A stretch of DNA of 64,000 nt from Mercenaria mercenaria (GCF_021730395.1 NC_069368.1:60331501-60395500); one strand, 5' to 3'. Shown: positions 22,284 to 33,430, counted from the stretch's first letter. Numbers and translations are program-made. The notes: generated by a model from the letters alone, not told the origin.

Positions 22284-22543
22284 TTATGCCCCCGGAGGGA
22301 GGCATATTAGTTTTCAACTGTCCGTCCGTTCGTTCATTCGTTCGTCACAAGGTTAACTTTTTGCATGAAGGCACTTTACTCGCGAACCACTGCACCCAGG
22401 ACCTTCAAACTTCACGTGCTGATAGCACTTATTGAGTACACGACCCCTACTGACTTTGGGGTCACCAGGTCAAAGGTCAGTGTCACCAGGTCAAAGGTCA
22501 AGGCGCTGCAGGGGCATTTGTCACCATTAGTGACAGCTCTTGC
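22284..22543 (+). mobile_element. Short hairpin-ended element (ATGCCCCC type)
   Basis: It opens ATGCCCCC GGA GGGAGGCAT, then gtccgtccgttcgttc, has gtcaccaggtcaaaggtcag text, and ends with the hairpin TCAC CATTA GTGA followed by CAGCTCTTGC (22519-22543). A SINE fragment inserted immediately beside its 3' end. Confidence 0.7.
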
Positions 22544-22556
22544 TTTTCTCAGTAAT

Positions 22557-22611
22557 CCCGCCGTTACATGACTGAAATACTGTTGAAAAACGGCGTTAAA
22601 CCCAAAACAAA
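22557..22611 (+). mobile_element. 5'-truncated SINE tail with 13-bp target duplication
   Basis: Only the last 55 bp of the SINE family at 18838 is present (cgttacatgactgaaatact ... cccaaaacaaa). It is flanked by perfect copies of TTTTCTCAGTAAT (22544-22556 and 22612-22624). Confidence 0.85.
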
Positions 22612-22624
22612 TTTTCTCAGTAAT

Positions 22625-24674
22625 AGATTTTGATGAAATGTTCTGTATTAAAAGATCATGTTATGATGTATTGAAAAATGAAATAAAAATACTAGGTCAC
22701 CAGCTTTGTTTCAATCTAATTTGCCCCTAGATATGGTGCTATTTTTAACTTTTTTAAAAATTTCTATACTCCTAAAATATATTTCATTATGTACAATAAC
22801 CAGCATAAATTTGATATATAAGCATTATACAATACATCTATTTGAAACATGCTCGGAGAAATCAAAAGAAAATGATTTTTTTGTAAAGAAAGGAATACTT
22901 TTTCAGCAGGCCCAAGGGCTATTTTTGCATATTTTTGTCAATTTTAAGTTGGCACTTCTGCTATTTTATCGAGTTTCACATAATAGAATTTAATCAAACT
23001 CTGCACATACCTTTATGTTTACCTAATCTAAAAAAAAAAGAAAATTGATAGGTCACCATATTAGACTTCGCTTAAATAAAATTACAACAAGGTGGGGTGT
23101 AGCGGGCATTTATACAAGGCAGGTTGGTACGAAATACTCTTTCAATGTTTGAACAAATGATATAGAGATATATCAAATTATCAAATGGCAGATTTCTTAT
23201 TAAGCGGATTTTAACGTGTTTCTGAAGTATTTTGATGTCATAGAATGATGTAAGTTCAGCCTTTCTCCGAACAAAACCTATAGTTTACGAATATGGATGT
23301 ACGGTATGGGATTAGAAACAGCTGTGACTCAATGCAGAGTTGGAGTGCCGGTATAAAGTACAGACTCCAGTATATGCCGGATTGAAGAATTTTGAACTAA
23401 AAGTACTTTAAATGTATATATTTTGTAACCATGGTGATACTAACCCTAACCTGTTGTCAGTATATCATACATATTATACACTAAATGCATGCAAACATGC
23501 AATAATTTGCACATTTTTGCCGTACGCTACATTAGATAATCACTTCCGGGCATGCGCAGAAGACCGCTCCAACTCTGCAATGAGCTACATCAATTAGAAA
23601 CACAACCAAATTGACACGGTGTTGGGGTAAATATTGACCCATCCGAAAAAAACTATCGCGAGCTCCTTCAACATTTAGTGACATTTTTTTAACAAAGTAA
23701 TAATTTTGTTTCATAAAAAACTAAAATCAGTATAGAAGATAAACATCCTGGTACCCAGCCAGTAATGTGTAACTTGTTTCAATTAATATCAACATTTTGA
23801 AGAATTTCCAAATAGTGAAGTGAACCTTGTCCTTCAAGCATGCAATTTTGAAAGAATATTTTGAACAAGCCATTTTGTTTGTTGAATGAAGTCAGACTAC
23901 CAGGTATGTGTTCAACCAGGAGGAAAGGGCCATTCTTGATATTTTTACACTAATGTTATTTTAAAAAAAGTAAAACACTTTTCTTTCTATACAAAATGTT
24001 TAGTGAATGTAAATATTCAAAGGCATGTCCCACCTTGTTGGTTGTCATCTCCTTGTTGTTTCTAATAATCGACATCAGATCTGCTGTGACCTACTACTAC
24101 AGTCTTGCAGACTGACTGCCAGTCCAAGAAAGAGTCCAGCTCAGCTGGGTTTGGTTCTTGCTCCAAAGAATTTGGTTCTTAATGTAGCCTTTCCAGTGGT
24201 TAATTTCAGTTTGCACATTCCAGCATGTCAAATACCATCAACCATATTTGATTATCATTTTCTTTTCCTTCTTTTCCTACAGGACAATTTTTCTTTGTAA
24301 TTTTCTTCCACCACTTGTAGTCAGCCGCGACACAGTCGGACAGATCCAAGTGCTGCACTGTCAGCACTACCAATTAATTACCAAAGTTCTAATTTAATTT
24401 TTAACACTACCCTCGTTTCATGCACATAGATGTCATGTATATCTTGTAGGAATATCTTAAGCTTTATAGGTTGCACTTTCTTCACTTTTCTAATCTCCCA
24501 TCCATGGCCATAATAGCGCAGAAATTGACTGTCAGTCGTTATTATCGCTATGATGTTACTTAATTTTTCTTAGGCTATATTTTAAATCTGATATAATAAT
24601 ATAATAAATAATATAATAGAAGAAGAGGGATAAAATACATGTCAGGGTATAGAACTTGAATATTAAAATGGGGA
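22625..24674. other. Non-coding, no clear feature
   Basis: Mostly AT-rich sequence. A minus-strand stretch around 24100-24200 has a reading (AELDSFLDWQSVCKTVVVGH) that could be an exon, but there is not enough to call it. Confidence 0.35.
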
Positions 24675-24675
24675 G

Positions 24676-24908
24676 AATATGTGCAGCCAGAATGGGACTC
24701 TAACCTGGGGCCTCGGAATACGGTTCTAATGCTCTACCAACTGAGCTACTAGGCTGCCTATAAGCAGTTACAGGCATCGGAAATACAGCCCCATGTTGGG
24801 TGCCAAATGTTGCATGATGAGAAAAAAACGGCAGCCAGGCCAGGACTCAAACCTGGGGCCTTGGAATACTGTTCCGATGCTATATCCACTGAGTTTCCCA
24901 GCTGCCTA
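24676..24908 (-). repeat. Two tRNA-like sequences in tandem (SINE-type dimer)
   Basis: The minus strand at 24761-24683 reads as a decayed tRNA: box A TAGCTCAGTTGG, box-B-like GGTTAGAGTCC. A second copy at 24907-24829 has box B GGTTTGAGTCC in a perfect T stem (CCAGG/CCTGG) and a GGCAGC/GCTGCC acceptor stem. Both share ggccccaggtt and attcc(a/g)aggcccc. They are too altered to be working tRNAs. Confidence 0.6.
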
Positions 24909-24995
24909 CACATTATCTCCTCTTTATAATTATTTACGTCCTATACAATGACATACAGTAAATGCCGACTTTTTTCTCCTTGCTCACAGTAATAT

Positions 24996-25368
24996 TTACT
25001 TGTTAGCAGTCTGATGCTTCTTGTCGGTGACACTGAAAGCCTCATTGAAGACATCAGACACCTTTTCTGTAAGTGGCCTGCATGAACATAATGTTGTACC
25101 TTCTTTTTTAGGCCTGGTGTCTTAGTCATTTTGCTCTTAGCAGTCTGACATATTCCACATCAGCAGATAGTCTGGTCAGCAGTGAGAATTCCTCTGCAGT
25201 CATCCTCAAGGTACAGTAGTTTGGATTCTGCACAGTGTCTTCACAGTCTATACTACTCAACCCTGGACCTTGCCTGGCAAAAAGCTTTGAAGATTTTATT
25301 TTATGGTTCCCTCTTACAGTTGGGAAGTGAATTGTATTACAGGGAGGTGTTTTGCAAACTGGACAAGA
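24996..25368 (-). CDS. Exon-like segments of an unidentified minus-strand gene
   Basis: Two stretches look coding. The first (25368-25126) follows an acceptor-like atataccacag and reads SCPVCKTPPCNTIHFPTVRG, later TAEEFSLLTRLSADVEY; the paired cysteines could bind metal. The second (25066-24996) follows ggccacttacag and reads KVSDVFNEAFSVTDKKHQTA then NK and a stop, like a natural C-terminus. How they would be spliced together is unclear and no family was recognised. Confidence 0.3.
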
Positions 25369-25702
25369 CTGTGGTATATATTCCAAATTTAAATAACTCA
25401 TAGTTCACTTTAGCTTGTAGAAAAGAATAAGTCTGACTGAATCTTTATCAAAATATTTTAGTAGAGATGTTTTAAACAACTGAAATATATTGGTATTTTT
25501 TTTAATTAATGAGTAAATTACTATGAAGTTGAAATAAATTTTCTGATAGATATTGGTCTTTTTTATTGGATGAGAAATTCAAAAAAATTAAAAAACGTTT
25601 TTATAATTTGATAAATTAAATACTACCTGTTGATAAGAGTTCGGGTTATATACCTGGAGGAGTATACACACAACAACTTATCCTGCTAAATTTCTATAAT
25701 AA

Positions 25703-25890
25703 CTTGTCGGTCTTCCAATTCGGACAGTATCATTAACTGTTAAAAGGGGTGCTTACCAAAAAGATACTGACTGAATGGCGAACACAGTGCAGACCATGAT
25801 CAGACTGTATGAATGTGAAGGCTGATCTTGGTCTGCACTGGTCGCAAAGGCAGAATCACTTGCCGCCAGCAGGCTAAGGGATCATGTAGT
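25703..25890 (+). mobile_element. MITE with internal hairpin, copy 1 of 3
   Basis: It contains gttaaaaggggtgcttacc, agatactgactgaatggcg and an internal inverted pair cagtgcagaccatgatcaga / ctgatcttggtctgcactgg, then aatcacttgccgccagcagg. Related copies lie at 41312-41477 and 61778-61863. No coding capacity. Confidence 0.65.
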
Positions 25891-26344
25891 TAATGACAAA
25901 AGCAAAGATCTATTTGAAATGTGTAGCCTACTATCATATTGTCTATGCTATTCTTCATGAACTCAACAGCAGTTAGGAAACTGAGTTGAACATAAAAAGC
26001 TAGGTCACTAAGTGAAAAGATAAAAAAAGGTTAACATAAGAAAACACGGTTTTGAATATATCTGAAACATTTCTTGACCATCTAGTTTCATGCTAAATAC
26101 AATTGTTACCTTGGATGACACTTTTTCTTGACATAAATTCATGGTCAAACAGTCAAAGTCAGGTGAGAAACTTGCATCGATCCAGAACCTTTTGCTAAAA
26201 ATGTTTTTCCAAAGGAAAGATTTACATTAAGTTGAGTAGTTTTAATTGTATTCTTGTACATTGACATCAGCATATATTGTAAGCTTCAACATCAAAATTG
26301 TGAAATTAGTTTTGAAAAGTTGGATCCCTGGGTGAAAGGAATGT

Positions 26345-26460
26345 TAAAGTCATTCCTCATCTGTCTTTGATTCATGAGGGGAAGTTGTCAAGTACTTGTG
26401 GAGAAAGAGTTAGCACTTTTAAACAAATTGCAGGAACACTTGATTATCTGGATATGTTGA
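26345..26460 (+). repeat. Diverged SINE core
   Basis: tgattcatgaggggaagttg, agtacttgtggagaa and gcaggaacact align with the middle of the SINE at 18838 (tccatgtggggaagttggca, acttgcggagaac, ccaggaacact). Head and tail are not detectable, so it is an old copy or a different SINE sharing the core. Confidence 0.55.
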
Positions 26461-27031
26461 TTGACAGCTATCATTTCATATATAATTGCTTTAAATCCAT
26501 ACCACATTAACTGGAATAATGAAATATAAGTAAACATTATAATTTAAACCTTAGGTTGGTTGGCTGAAATAATGGAGTTTCCAAGATGGAAAGAATTGTT
26601 CCAAAGACTAGCAGAAGCTTTGCCAGGCTGTCTTAATGTTAAACTTCACTATCAATGTACGATTGAGATTCTAGTATTGAGAAAATTGTTATACAGACTA
26701 GCAGGGAACCGAGACTGGTGTAGAGTTGAACTTCACTGTCAAGGTATGATTAGTTTGTTATTATCGCTTGACTGTGGCATTTTCCTTTGAAGTTTTGTGT
26801 TTACTAAATTCTGGTATTGCCATGGTTAGCTGTGCTCTAAATTCTGTTGCACAGTTTTAAAGGCACGATGTTTATACTAAAACATATAGGATTTCCTCAT
26901 AATTATGATTATTATTATGTATACTTCAAAATCTCTATGTATGCGTGATCCAAACAAATAAATATTATTTTTAGAACATTGTTTTAGATCTACTTAACAC
27001 ATTTCAAATAAGTACCAATTAAAATTTGGGA

Positions 27032-27495
27032 AAAAATGATGACTTATTGTCATCACTTGATCTGCGTCGACGTCTCCCTTGCCTGGTTAAGTCTTATGTT
27101 TTGGTCAGCTTTTCTCTTAAACTATCGAAGCTGATGCTTTAAAACTTGCAACAATTGTTCATCATCATTCGCTGACTTTGTACAGCAAGAAAGATAATTC
27201 ATTCCTGCTTTTTGCAAGAATTATGGCCCCTTTTGGACTTAGAAAATACCAGATTTCTTGGTTAAGTTTTGTGTGAAGGTAAACTTTTCTCCTTTACGGT
27301 CAAAGCTATTGCTTTAAAACTTGAAGCAGTTATTCACCATTAAAAGCTGACTCTGCACAGCAAGTGCTGTAATTTTACATTGCCTTTTGCAAGAATTATG
27401 GCCCCTTTTGGACTTATCATAGGTTAGGCAATATTTTTATTACACAAGACAAAAAAATCAGATGAGCATCTGCACCCGCAAGGTGAGCTCTTGTT
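27032..27495 (+). mobile_element. Hairpin-ended element (AGCTCTTGTT end)
   Basis: It opens near the hairpin TGATGAC TTATT GTCATCA. Two units follow of about 180 bp (aaagctattgctttaaaact, ttgcaagaattatggcccc, ttttggacttag) and the end gcacccgcaaggtgAGCTCTTGTT. The minus-strand repeat at 63297-64000 is the same family. Confidence 0.65.
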
Positions 27496-27512
27496 AATTA
27501 TGCGATAAATCA

Positions 27513-27684
27513 GTTAGACAATACACACATGTGTTACCAGCGAGTATCATCATACTTGGAAAATGTCAGGGAACATAATCTGGCAGCAAACTCTCCGGGC
27601 TTGTTTGCTACCCAATTACATTCCCTTAGATTCCCCAGCACATGATGATACGAGCCGGTAACACACTTGTACGTATTATCTAAC
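27513..27684. repeat. 172-bp imperfect palindrome (foldback)
   Basis: Two arms of about 86 bp are near reverse complements throughout. Left: gttagacaatac, gtgttacc, gtatcatcat, agggaa, gcaaac. Right, reversed: gttagataatac, gtgttacc, gtatcatcat, agggaa, gcaaac. It would fold into one long hairpin, like a MITE or an inverted-repeat precursor. No clear target duplication. Confidence 0.8.
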
Positions 27685-28239
27685 TTATACTTGTTCTTCA
27701 GACTAGCAGAGGAGTAGCTAGACTGTCTTAATGTTAAACTTATGTAAAGTATGATTGAGATTCCAGAATTCTTATACAGACTATGAGGGGAACCAGTTTG
27801 GTTTAGTGTTAAACTTCGCTGTGATTGAGTTTCCAACATAGAGAGCATTTAATTCACTGTATACATGTTCTATCAGATGAATAGCCAGACTGTCTTAATA
27901 TAAAATTTCACTGTCAAGGCGTGCTTGAGTTTCAAACATGGGGAGAGTTAATATACAGACTAGCAGGGGTACCATACTGGTTTAATTTTAAATTTCACTA
28001 TCAAGTTATGACTTGGCTAATGGAGAGAATTGTTCTACAGAACCAGACGGGCTCTCATGAACAGACTCAATCAAACCGAGTCTGCTATTATTCTTCTTGG
28101 TTGCATTCTTTGCTTCCAAAGGATCTTTTTACAGATTTTATTAATGTCAGACATTACTCTCAATGTATGACTGTACTGACAATTTTATATTAGTGAAGTC
28201 TTAATCTATAAAGGTATGATTTAGTTTCCTCATTCTGAT

Positions 28240-28372
28240 ACTTGTAAAGGAGTAGTTAGAGTCTGCTAGACTATGGAGCCTAGAGTCTGCTAGACTGTGG
28301 AGCCCTAAGAGTCTGCTAGACTGTGGAGCCTAGAGTCTGCTAGACTGTGGAGCCTGCAGCTGTACTATGAAG
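28240..28372 (+). repeat. Short tandem: four copies of a 23-26 bp unit
   Basis: gagtctgctagactgtggag recurs four times between 28258 and 28355 with small spacers. Confidence 0.85.
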
Positions 28373-28787
28373 GTAGGAGACATAGAGAGAAATGTTCTTT
28401 AGATGGTACTTTTTGTATAGTCAGTATTTCTTGTACGTAGAGCTATTTTGAAACTGTTTATGATTTACATTTTGTCAACAATGAAATATGTGTGTGGGTC
28501 GAGATCTTGTAATTCCTTCATCACTATCTGGTCAACGGCAGCAAAAAGTAATTATGTCAAGACTAAAAAATAAAATTTTATTCAGGCAGTGAAAGAAAAA
28601 TGAATGTTTGTCTGGAATCCATATTACATGTATCAGAATATTTACTTAAGAAATAATATATCACATTTAGTGATTTATCACTGAGTAAAATCATTGTTTT
28701 TAGTTCAGATGCGAAGGAGTTATATCACGGGGGCACAGCCCAAGTGATACGATATTACGCATCTGAACGACAACAGGCTGTCAACTG

Positions 28788-28902
28788 ATTCCTATATTCC
28801 TATATTTTCCTATATTTTGGATCAAAATCCTATATTCTGAAAAACCTCCTATATTTCCTATATTTTCCTATATTTTGAAAAATATTCCTATATTTTTTAG
28901 TA
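28788..28902 (+). repeat. Left subterminal CCTATATT boxes of the hAT element
   Basis: Eight CCTATATT boxes. The right end (33508-33590) has four in the same orientation, not inverted. Such subterminal repeats are usual transposase binding sites in hAT elements. Confidence 0.75.
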
Positions 28903-29016
28903 AAGTTCTTGCCGATGAATAAGAGAGTAAATCTTGGTTTGATACTGCTTTTGGATTCTTTATTTTATAGGTAAGAAAATTCCCATGTCTGCCACAGCAT
29001 CACCATCCTTAAGATA

Positions 29017-29394
29017 ATGTTGTTTTGCTCTTCTTCATCATCTGTATGGTCACTTTGCAAGGCAGTGAAACAGGACATGGGTCTTTCAGGTAAATCAAAG
29101 TCTCATTCAGATGTTTTCTTTCATATACTCCCCAATGATGAAATACAAGGCAAATCTCTGAGATATCTGACATCAAAAAAGTATAGTAAAGATGACAAAC
29201 TGGTGCAGAAGTACCATGTCTGTTTTAAATATACAGTTATGCAGTTTTACCAAAATTCAAAGTCTTCATTTACTGAATTGTCAACAGGAAGATTTTCTCA
29301 GAGACTTACCTACATACTGAGGGGACCATGCCTGCTCTTCCAAACTGGAATCAAAGCACATAGGCAGACTGTTTGTGCTATTAAAACAATTTTT
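29017..29394 (+). CDS. Unassigned open frame inside the hAT element
   Basis: The frame opens at 29017 and runs into the inserted element at about 29395. It reads VKQDMGLSGKSKSHSDVFFH then ILPNDEIQGKSLRYLTSKKY and so on, without low-complexity bias. No family recognised. It may be an accessory or upstream exon of the transposon, or captured host sequence. Confidence 0.3.
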
Positions 29395-30266
29395 GTACCC
29401 CCCGACAACAAAGTTGTAAGGGGGGGTATACTGGTTTCAGGTTGTCTGTCTGTCTGTCTGTCCGTAGACGCAATCTTGTGCGCACCATCTCTCCTTATCC
29501 CCTTGACAGAATTTAATGAAACTTCACACAAGTGATCAGTACCAACAGTAGTTGTGCATGGGGCATGTTAGGTTCTTTTAGAAAAAAAATTTGCAGAGTT
29601 ATGGGACTTTGTTTTTTTGTTACTATACTATATACATAGACACAATCTTGTGCGCACCATCTCTCCTCATTGCCTTGACACAATTTAATGAAACTTCACA
29701 CAAGTGATCAGTACCAACAGTAGTTGTGCATGTGGCATGTTAGGTTCTTTTAGAAAAAAAATTTGCAGAGTTATGGGACTTTGTTTTTTTGTTACTATAC
29801 TATATACATAGACACAATCTTGTGCGCACCATCTCTCCTCATCCCCTTGATACAATTTAATGAAACTTCACAAAAGTGATCAGTAACAACAGTAGTTGTG
29901 CATGGGGCATGTTATGTTCTTTCAGAAAAAAATTTGCAGAGTTATGGGACTTTGTTTTTTTGTTACTATACTATATACATAGACACAATCTTGTGCGCAC
30001 CATCTCTCCTCATCGCCTTGACACAATTTAATGAAACTTCACACAAGTGATCAGTACCAACCCTAGTTGTGCATGGGCATGTTACATTCTTTTAGATAAA
30101 TATTCTGCATAGTTATGGGACTTTGTTTTTTGTTACTATACTGTATACATACAGTCTATATACATACAGTCCACATAATTATGCAATCTTGTGTGCGTCA
30201 AATTGCAATGTACTGTGTCAGTGCATGCAGGGGGTACATTCATCACCTTTAGTGATAGCTCTAGTT
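29395..30266 (+). mobile_element. Hairpin-ended element (GTACCCCCC type), copy 1
   Basis: It opens TACCCCCC GACAAC AAA GTTGTAAGGGGGGTA, then a tctgtctgtctgtccg run, then four units of about 171 bp (cttgtgcgcaccatctctcc, gaaacttcacacaagtgatc, ttgcagagttatgggacttt) at about 29470, 29642, 29812 and 29984, and a diverged last unit. It ends with ATCAC CTTTA GTGAT AGCTCTAGTT (30240-30265). The next copy starts at once. Confidence 0.8.
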
Positions 30267-32270
30267 GTACCCCCCGACAACAAAGTTGTATGGGGGGATA
30301 TACTGGTTTCAGGTTGTCTGTCTGTCTGTCCATCTGTCCGTCTGGCCCTCTGTCCGTAGACGCAATCTTGTGCGCCCCATCTCTCCTTATCCCCTTGACA
30401 GAATTTAATGAAACTTCACACAAGTGATCAGTACCAACAGTAGTTGTGCATGGGGCATGTTAGGTTCTTTTAGAAAAAAAATTTGCAGAGTTATGGGACT
30501 TTGTTTTTTTGTTATACTATATACATAGACACAATCTTGTGCGCACCATCTCTCCTCATCCCCTTGACACAATTTAATGAAACTTCACACAAGTGATCAG
30601 TACCAACAGTAGTTGTGCATGGGGCATGTTAGGTTCTTTTAGAAAAAAAATTTGCAGAGTTATGGGACTTTGTTTTTAGCTCGACTATTCATAGAATAGT
30701 AGAGCTGTTGGACTCGCGTCTGCGTCCCGATTTGGTTAAGTTTTTGTATGTAAGCTGGTATCTCAGCAACCACTTGTGGGAATGGATTGAAACTTCACAC
30801 ACTTATTCACTGTGATAAACTGACTTACATTGCACAGGTTCCATAACTCTGTTTTGCTTTTTTACAAAATTATGCCCCTTTTTTGACTTAGAAATTTTTG
30901 GTTAAGGTTTTGTATGTAAGCTGGTATCTCAGTAACCACTTGTGGGAATGGATTGAAACTTCACACACTTATTTACTGTGATAAACTGACTTACATTGCA
31001 CAGGTTCCATAACTCTATTTTGCTTTTTCAGAAAATTATGCCCCTTTTTCGACTTAGAATTTTTTGGTTAAGGTTTTGTATGTAAGCTGGTATCTCAGTA
31101 CTCACTAATGGGAATGGATTGAAACTTCACACACTTGTTCACTGTCATGATCTGACATGCACAAAGCAGGTCCCATAACTTTATTTTGCTTTTTTACAAA
31201 ATTATGCCCCTTTTTCAACATAGAAATTTTTGGTTAAGTTTTTGTATGTAAGCTGGTATCTCAGTATCCACTAATGGGAAAGGATTGAAACTTCACACAC
31301 TTGTCCACTGTCATGATATGACATGCAGTGCAAAGGGTCAATAACTCAACTTTGCATTTTACAAAATTATGCCCCTTTTTTCAACTTAGGAGTTTTTGGG
31401 TTAAATTCTTATATGTAAGCTGGTATCTCTGTACCCACTAATGGGAATGGATTGAAACTTCATACACTTGTCCACTGTCATGAGCTGATAAGCACTATGC
31501 AGGTTCCATAACCCTATTTTACTTTTTTACTAAATTATGCCCCTTTTTCGACTTTCTTATTCATTCAAGCGACAAGGCTGTTAAATAGTCGAGCGTTGCT
31601 GTCCTCCGACAGCTCTTGTTTTGTTACTATACTATATACATAGACACAATCTTGTGCGCACCATCTCCCCTCATCCCCTTGACACAATTTAATGAAACTT
31701 CACACAAGGGATCAGTAACAACAGTAGTTGTGCATGGGGCATGTTAGGTTCTTTCAGAAAAAAAATTTGCAGAGTTATGGGACTTTGTTTTTTTGTTACT
31801 ATACTATATACATAGACACAATCTTGTGCGCACCATCTCTCCTCATCCCCTTGACACAATTTAATGAAACTTTACACAAGTGATCAGTACCAACAGTAGT
31901 TGTGCATGGGACATGTTAGGTTCTTTCAGCGACAAAAATTGCAGAGTTATGGGACTTTGTTTCTTGTTAACATACTATGTACATACAGTCTGCATATGCA
32001 ATCTTGTGCGTGCCTAATCTACCAAACCCTTACACACAATTTAATGAAACTTCACACAAGTGATCAATACCAACCCTAGTTGTGCATGGTGCATATGTTA
32101 CATTCGTTTAGATAAATATTCTGCATAGTTATGGGACTTTGTTTTTTGTTACTATACTGTATACATACAGTCCACATAATTATGCAATCTTGTGTGCGTC
32201 AAATTGCAATGTACTGTGTCAGTGCATGCGGGGGGTACATTCATCACCTTTAGTGATAGCTCTAGTTATT
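30267..32270 (+). mobile_element. Hairpin-ended element (GTACCCCCC type), copy 2, split by another element
   Basis: It has the same opening hairpin (30267-30297), tctgtctg run, 171-bp units and ending hairpin plus AGCTCTAGTT (about 32242-32268) as copy 1. One unit is interrupted in its T-tract by the AGCTCGAC element at 30677-31621. Confidence 0.8.
30677..31621 (+). mobile_element. Nested hairpin-ended element (AGCTCGAC type)
   Basis: It opens AGCTCGACTATTC ATA GAATAGTAGAGCT, has about five units of 175-180 bp (tatgtaagctggtatctcag, gggaatggattgaaacttca, aaattatgcccctttttt), and ends with the hairpin GCTGTC CTCC GACAGC and TCTTG (31598-31619). It sits in the T-tract of the host unit; uninterrupted host units nearby read gactttg(T)7gttac. 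Confidence 0.85.
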
Positions 32271-32408
32271 TTTAACAGCACATCAAGTCTGTTGACATGG
32301 TAAGATAAATATTTTCAACATTTAAGTTTTGCAGGTGTGCCATAAGACAACCATGTTGAAAAAACCATTCAGCCTGTGAGTGTGACTACCTTGTAATAGT
32401 AAGACAAT

Positions 32409-33430
32409 GCCTGGAGGAAAGACACATTGGAATGACAAGTGGCTTGTAGAGGAAGACAATGGTGTTAAATTGTTTAAATGATGTAAACCTGTAAAAGGAA
32501 ATACTGGAGTTGCTTACTGCATTTTATGCTGTAAGCAATTTTCTGTAAGCAACAGTGGTTTCACTCAGGTTAAACAGCACTGTAAGTCAACAAAACACAA
32601 ACAGATCTTAGATACTCGTTTTGGTAAAAACACTGCCCAAAAAGTGTTGACCAAGGGTGACGGTAAACAGTGACTGCTACAGCCTCTGGAGCATCTAATA
32701 AACCAGCTACTGTAGGTTCAAGCGATATTGAGCAGAGGCAAATACAACATGTATTCACAAGTCACCCTTTGAAACGTCAAGTCACAGAATCTGAGCTGTT
32801 GTGGTGTTTTAAAGTAGCAGCTGCTGATTTTCATTCAGATCATGTGATGGCCTTGACAAAGTGTTTCAGAAGATGTTCAAGTGTGATATTGCTGATCGGT
32901 TTTCTTTGTCAAGGACAAAAGCATCATACATAGTTTCAGAAGCCATAAGACCACTTTTGACAGAAGCAATTGTAAAGGAAGTGATAGATGGAAATTTAGG
33001 GTATGTTCTTATGTTTGATGAAACTACTACAGCACAGACATGTAGACAAATGGACATACTGATAAGATTTTGGAGCAATATTGAGGGAGAAATGTCTGTG
33101 AGGTTTTTGAAAGCTTTTCACTTTGGCCATGCAACAGCTGACATTGTAAGTGAAACTTTCCTTAATTAGGGAATGATTTTGAAGTAGACCTACCTATGAA
33201 GAATTTGATAAGTCTCTCATCTGATGGCCTGAATGTCAACAAATCCATTCACAGAAAAGTCAATGAAAGTTTGAAAGCAGATGGCAACCCGGGTTTGACT
33301 TTGAACCCTGCAACCTCCATACAGTGCACAATGCTTTTAGAAAAGGTCTCAACTGTTTTGGAAGTGAGTCTTCTGTCTTGTCTGGATTGTGATGCTGTTG
33401 AAGAGAATGGTAGACATTCTAGACATTGAT
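32409..33430 (+). pseudogene. hAT transposase remnant (BED finger + partial catalytic core)
   Basis: From the ATG at 32409 the frame reads PGGKTHWNDKWLV, then after an in-frame TGA a BED-type finger (YCILCCKQFS ... HCKSTKH; C2H2 pattern). From 32670 comes QVTESELLWCFKVAAADF. From 32861, in a shifted frame, comes IADRFSLSRTKASYIVSEAI and the catalytic block VLMFDETTTAQTCRQMDILI. From 33196, after another stop and shift, comes ISLSSDGLNVNKSIHRKVNE, the second Asp block. The C-terminal dimerisation region is absent. It would have cut and pasted the hAT element. Three or more lesions make it dead. Confidence 0.8.

Larger units (their letters stand above)
26555..28040 (+). repeat. Scattered units of a roughly 75-85 bp degenerate repeat
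   Basis: Units of the type cagactagcagggga..., atgttaaacttcactgtcaa, ggtatgattgagtttccaa recur at 26555-26790 and 27700-28040, separated by a hairpin-ended element and a palindrome. The open frames they produce (26560-26790, 27921-28193) are repeat artefacts. Confidence 0.6.

Noticed and set aside
24683-24907. Functional tRNA genes
   Set aside because: Box A or stems are altered in both copies and the anticodon arms do not fold properly; better explained as SINE-type tRNA relics.
26560-28193. ORFs reading EFPRWKELFQRLA and EFQTWGELIYRLA, looking like a duplicated protein motif
   Set aside because: They arise from the 75-85 bp degenerate DNA repeat; the repeat runs through stops and non-open regions equally well.
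29310-30427. Matching ORFs reading MCEVSLNSVKGIRRDGAHKI
   Set aside because: They are the minus-strand reading of the two copies of the GTACCCCCC element; identical because the DNA is repeated.
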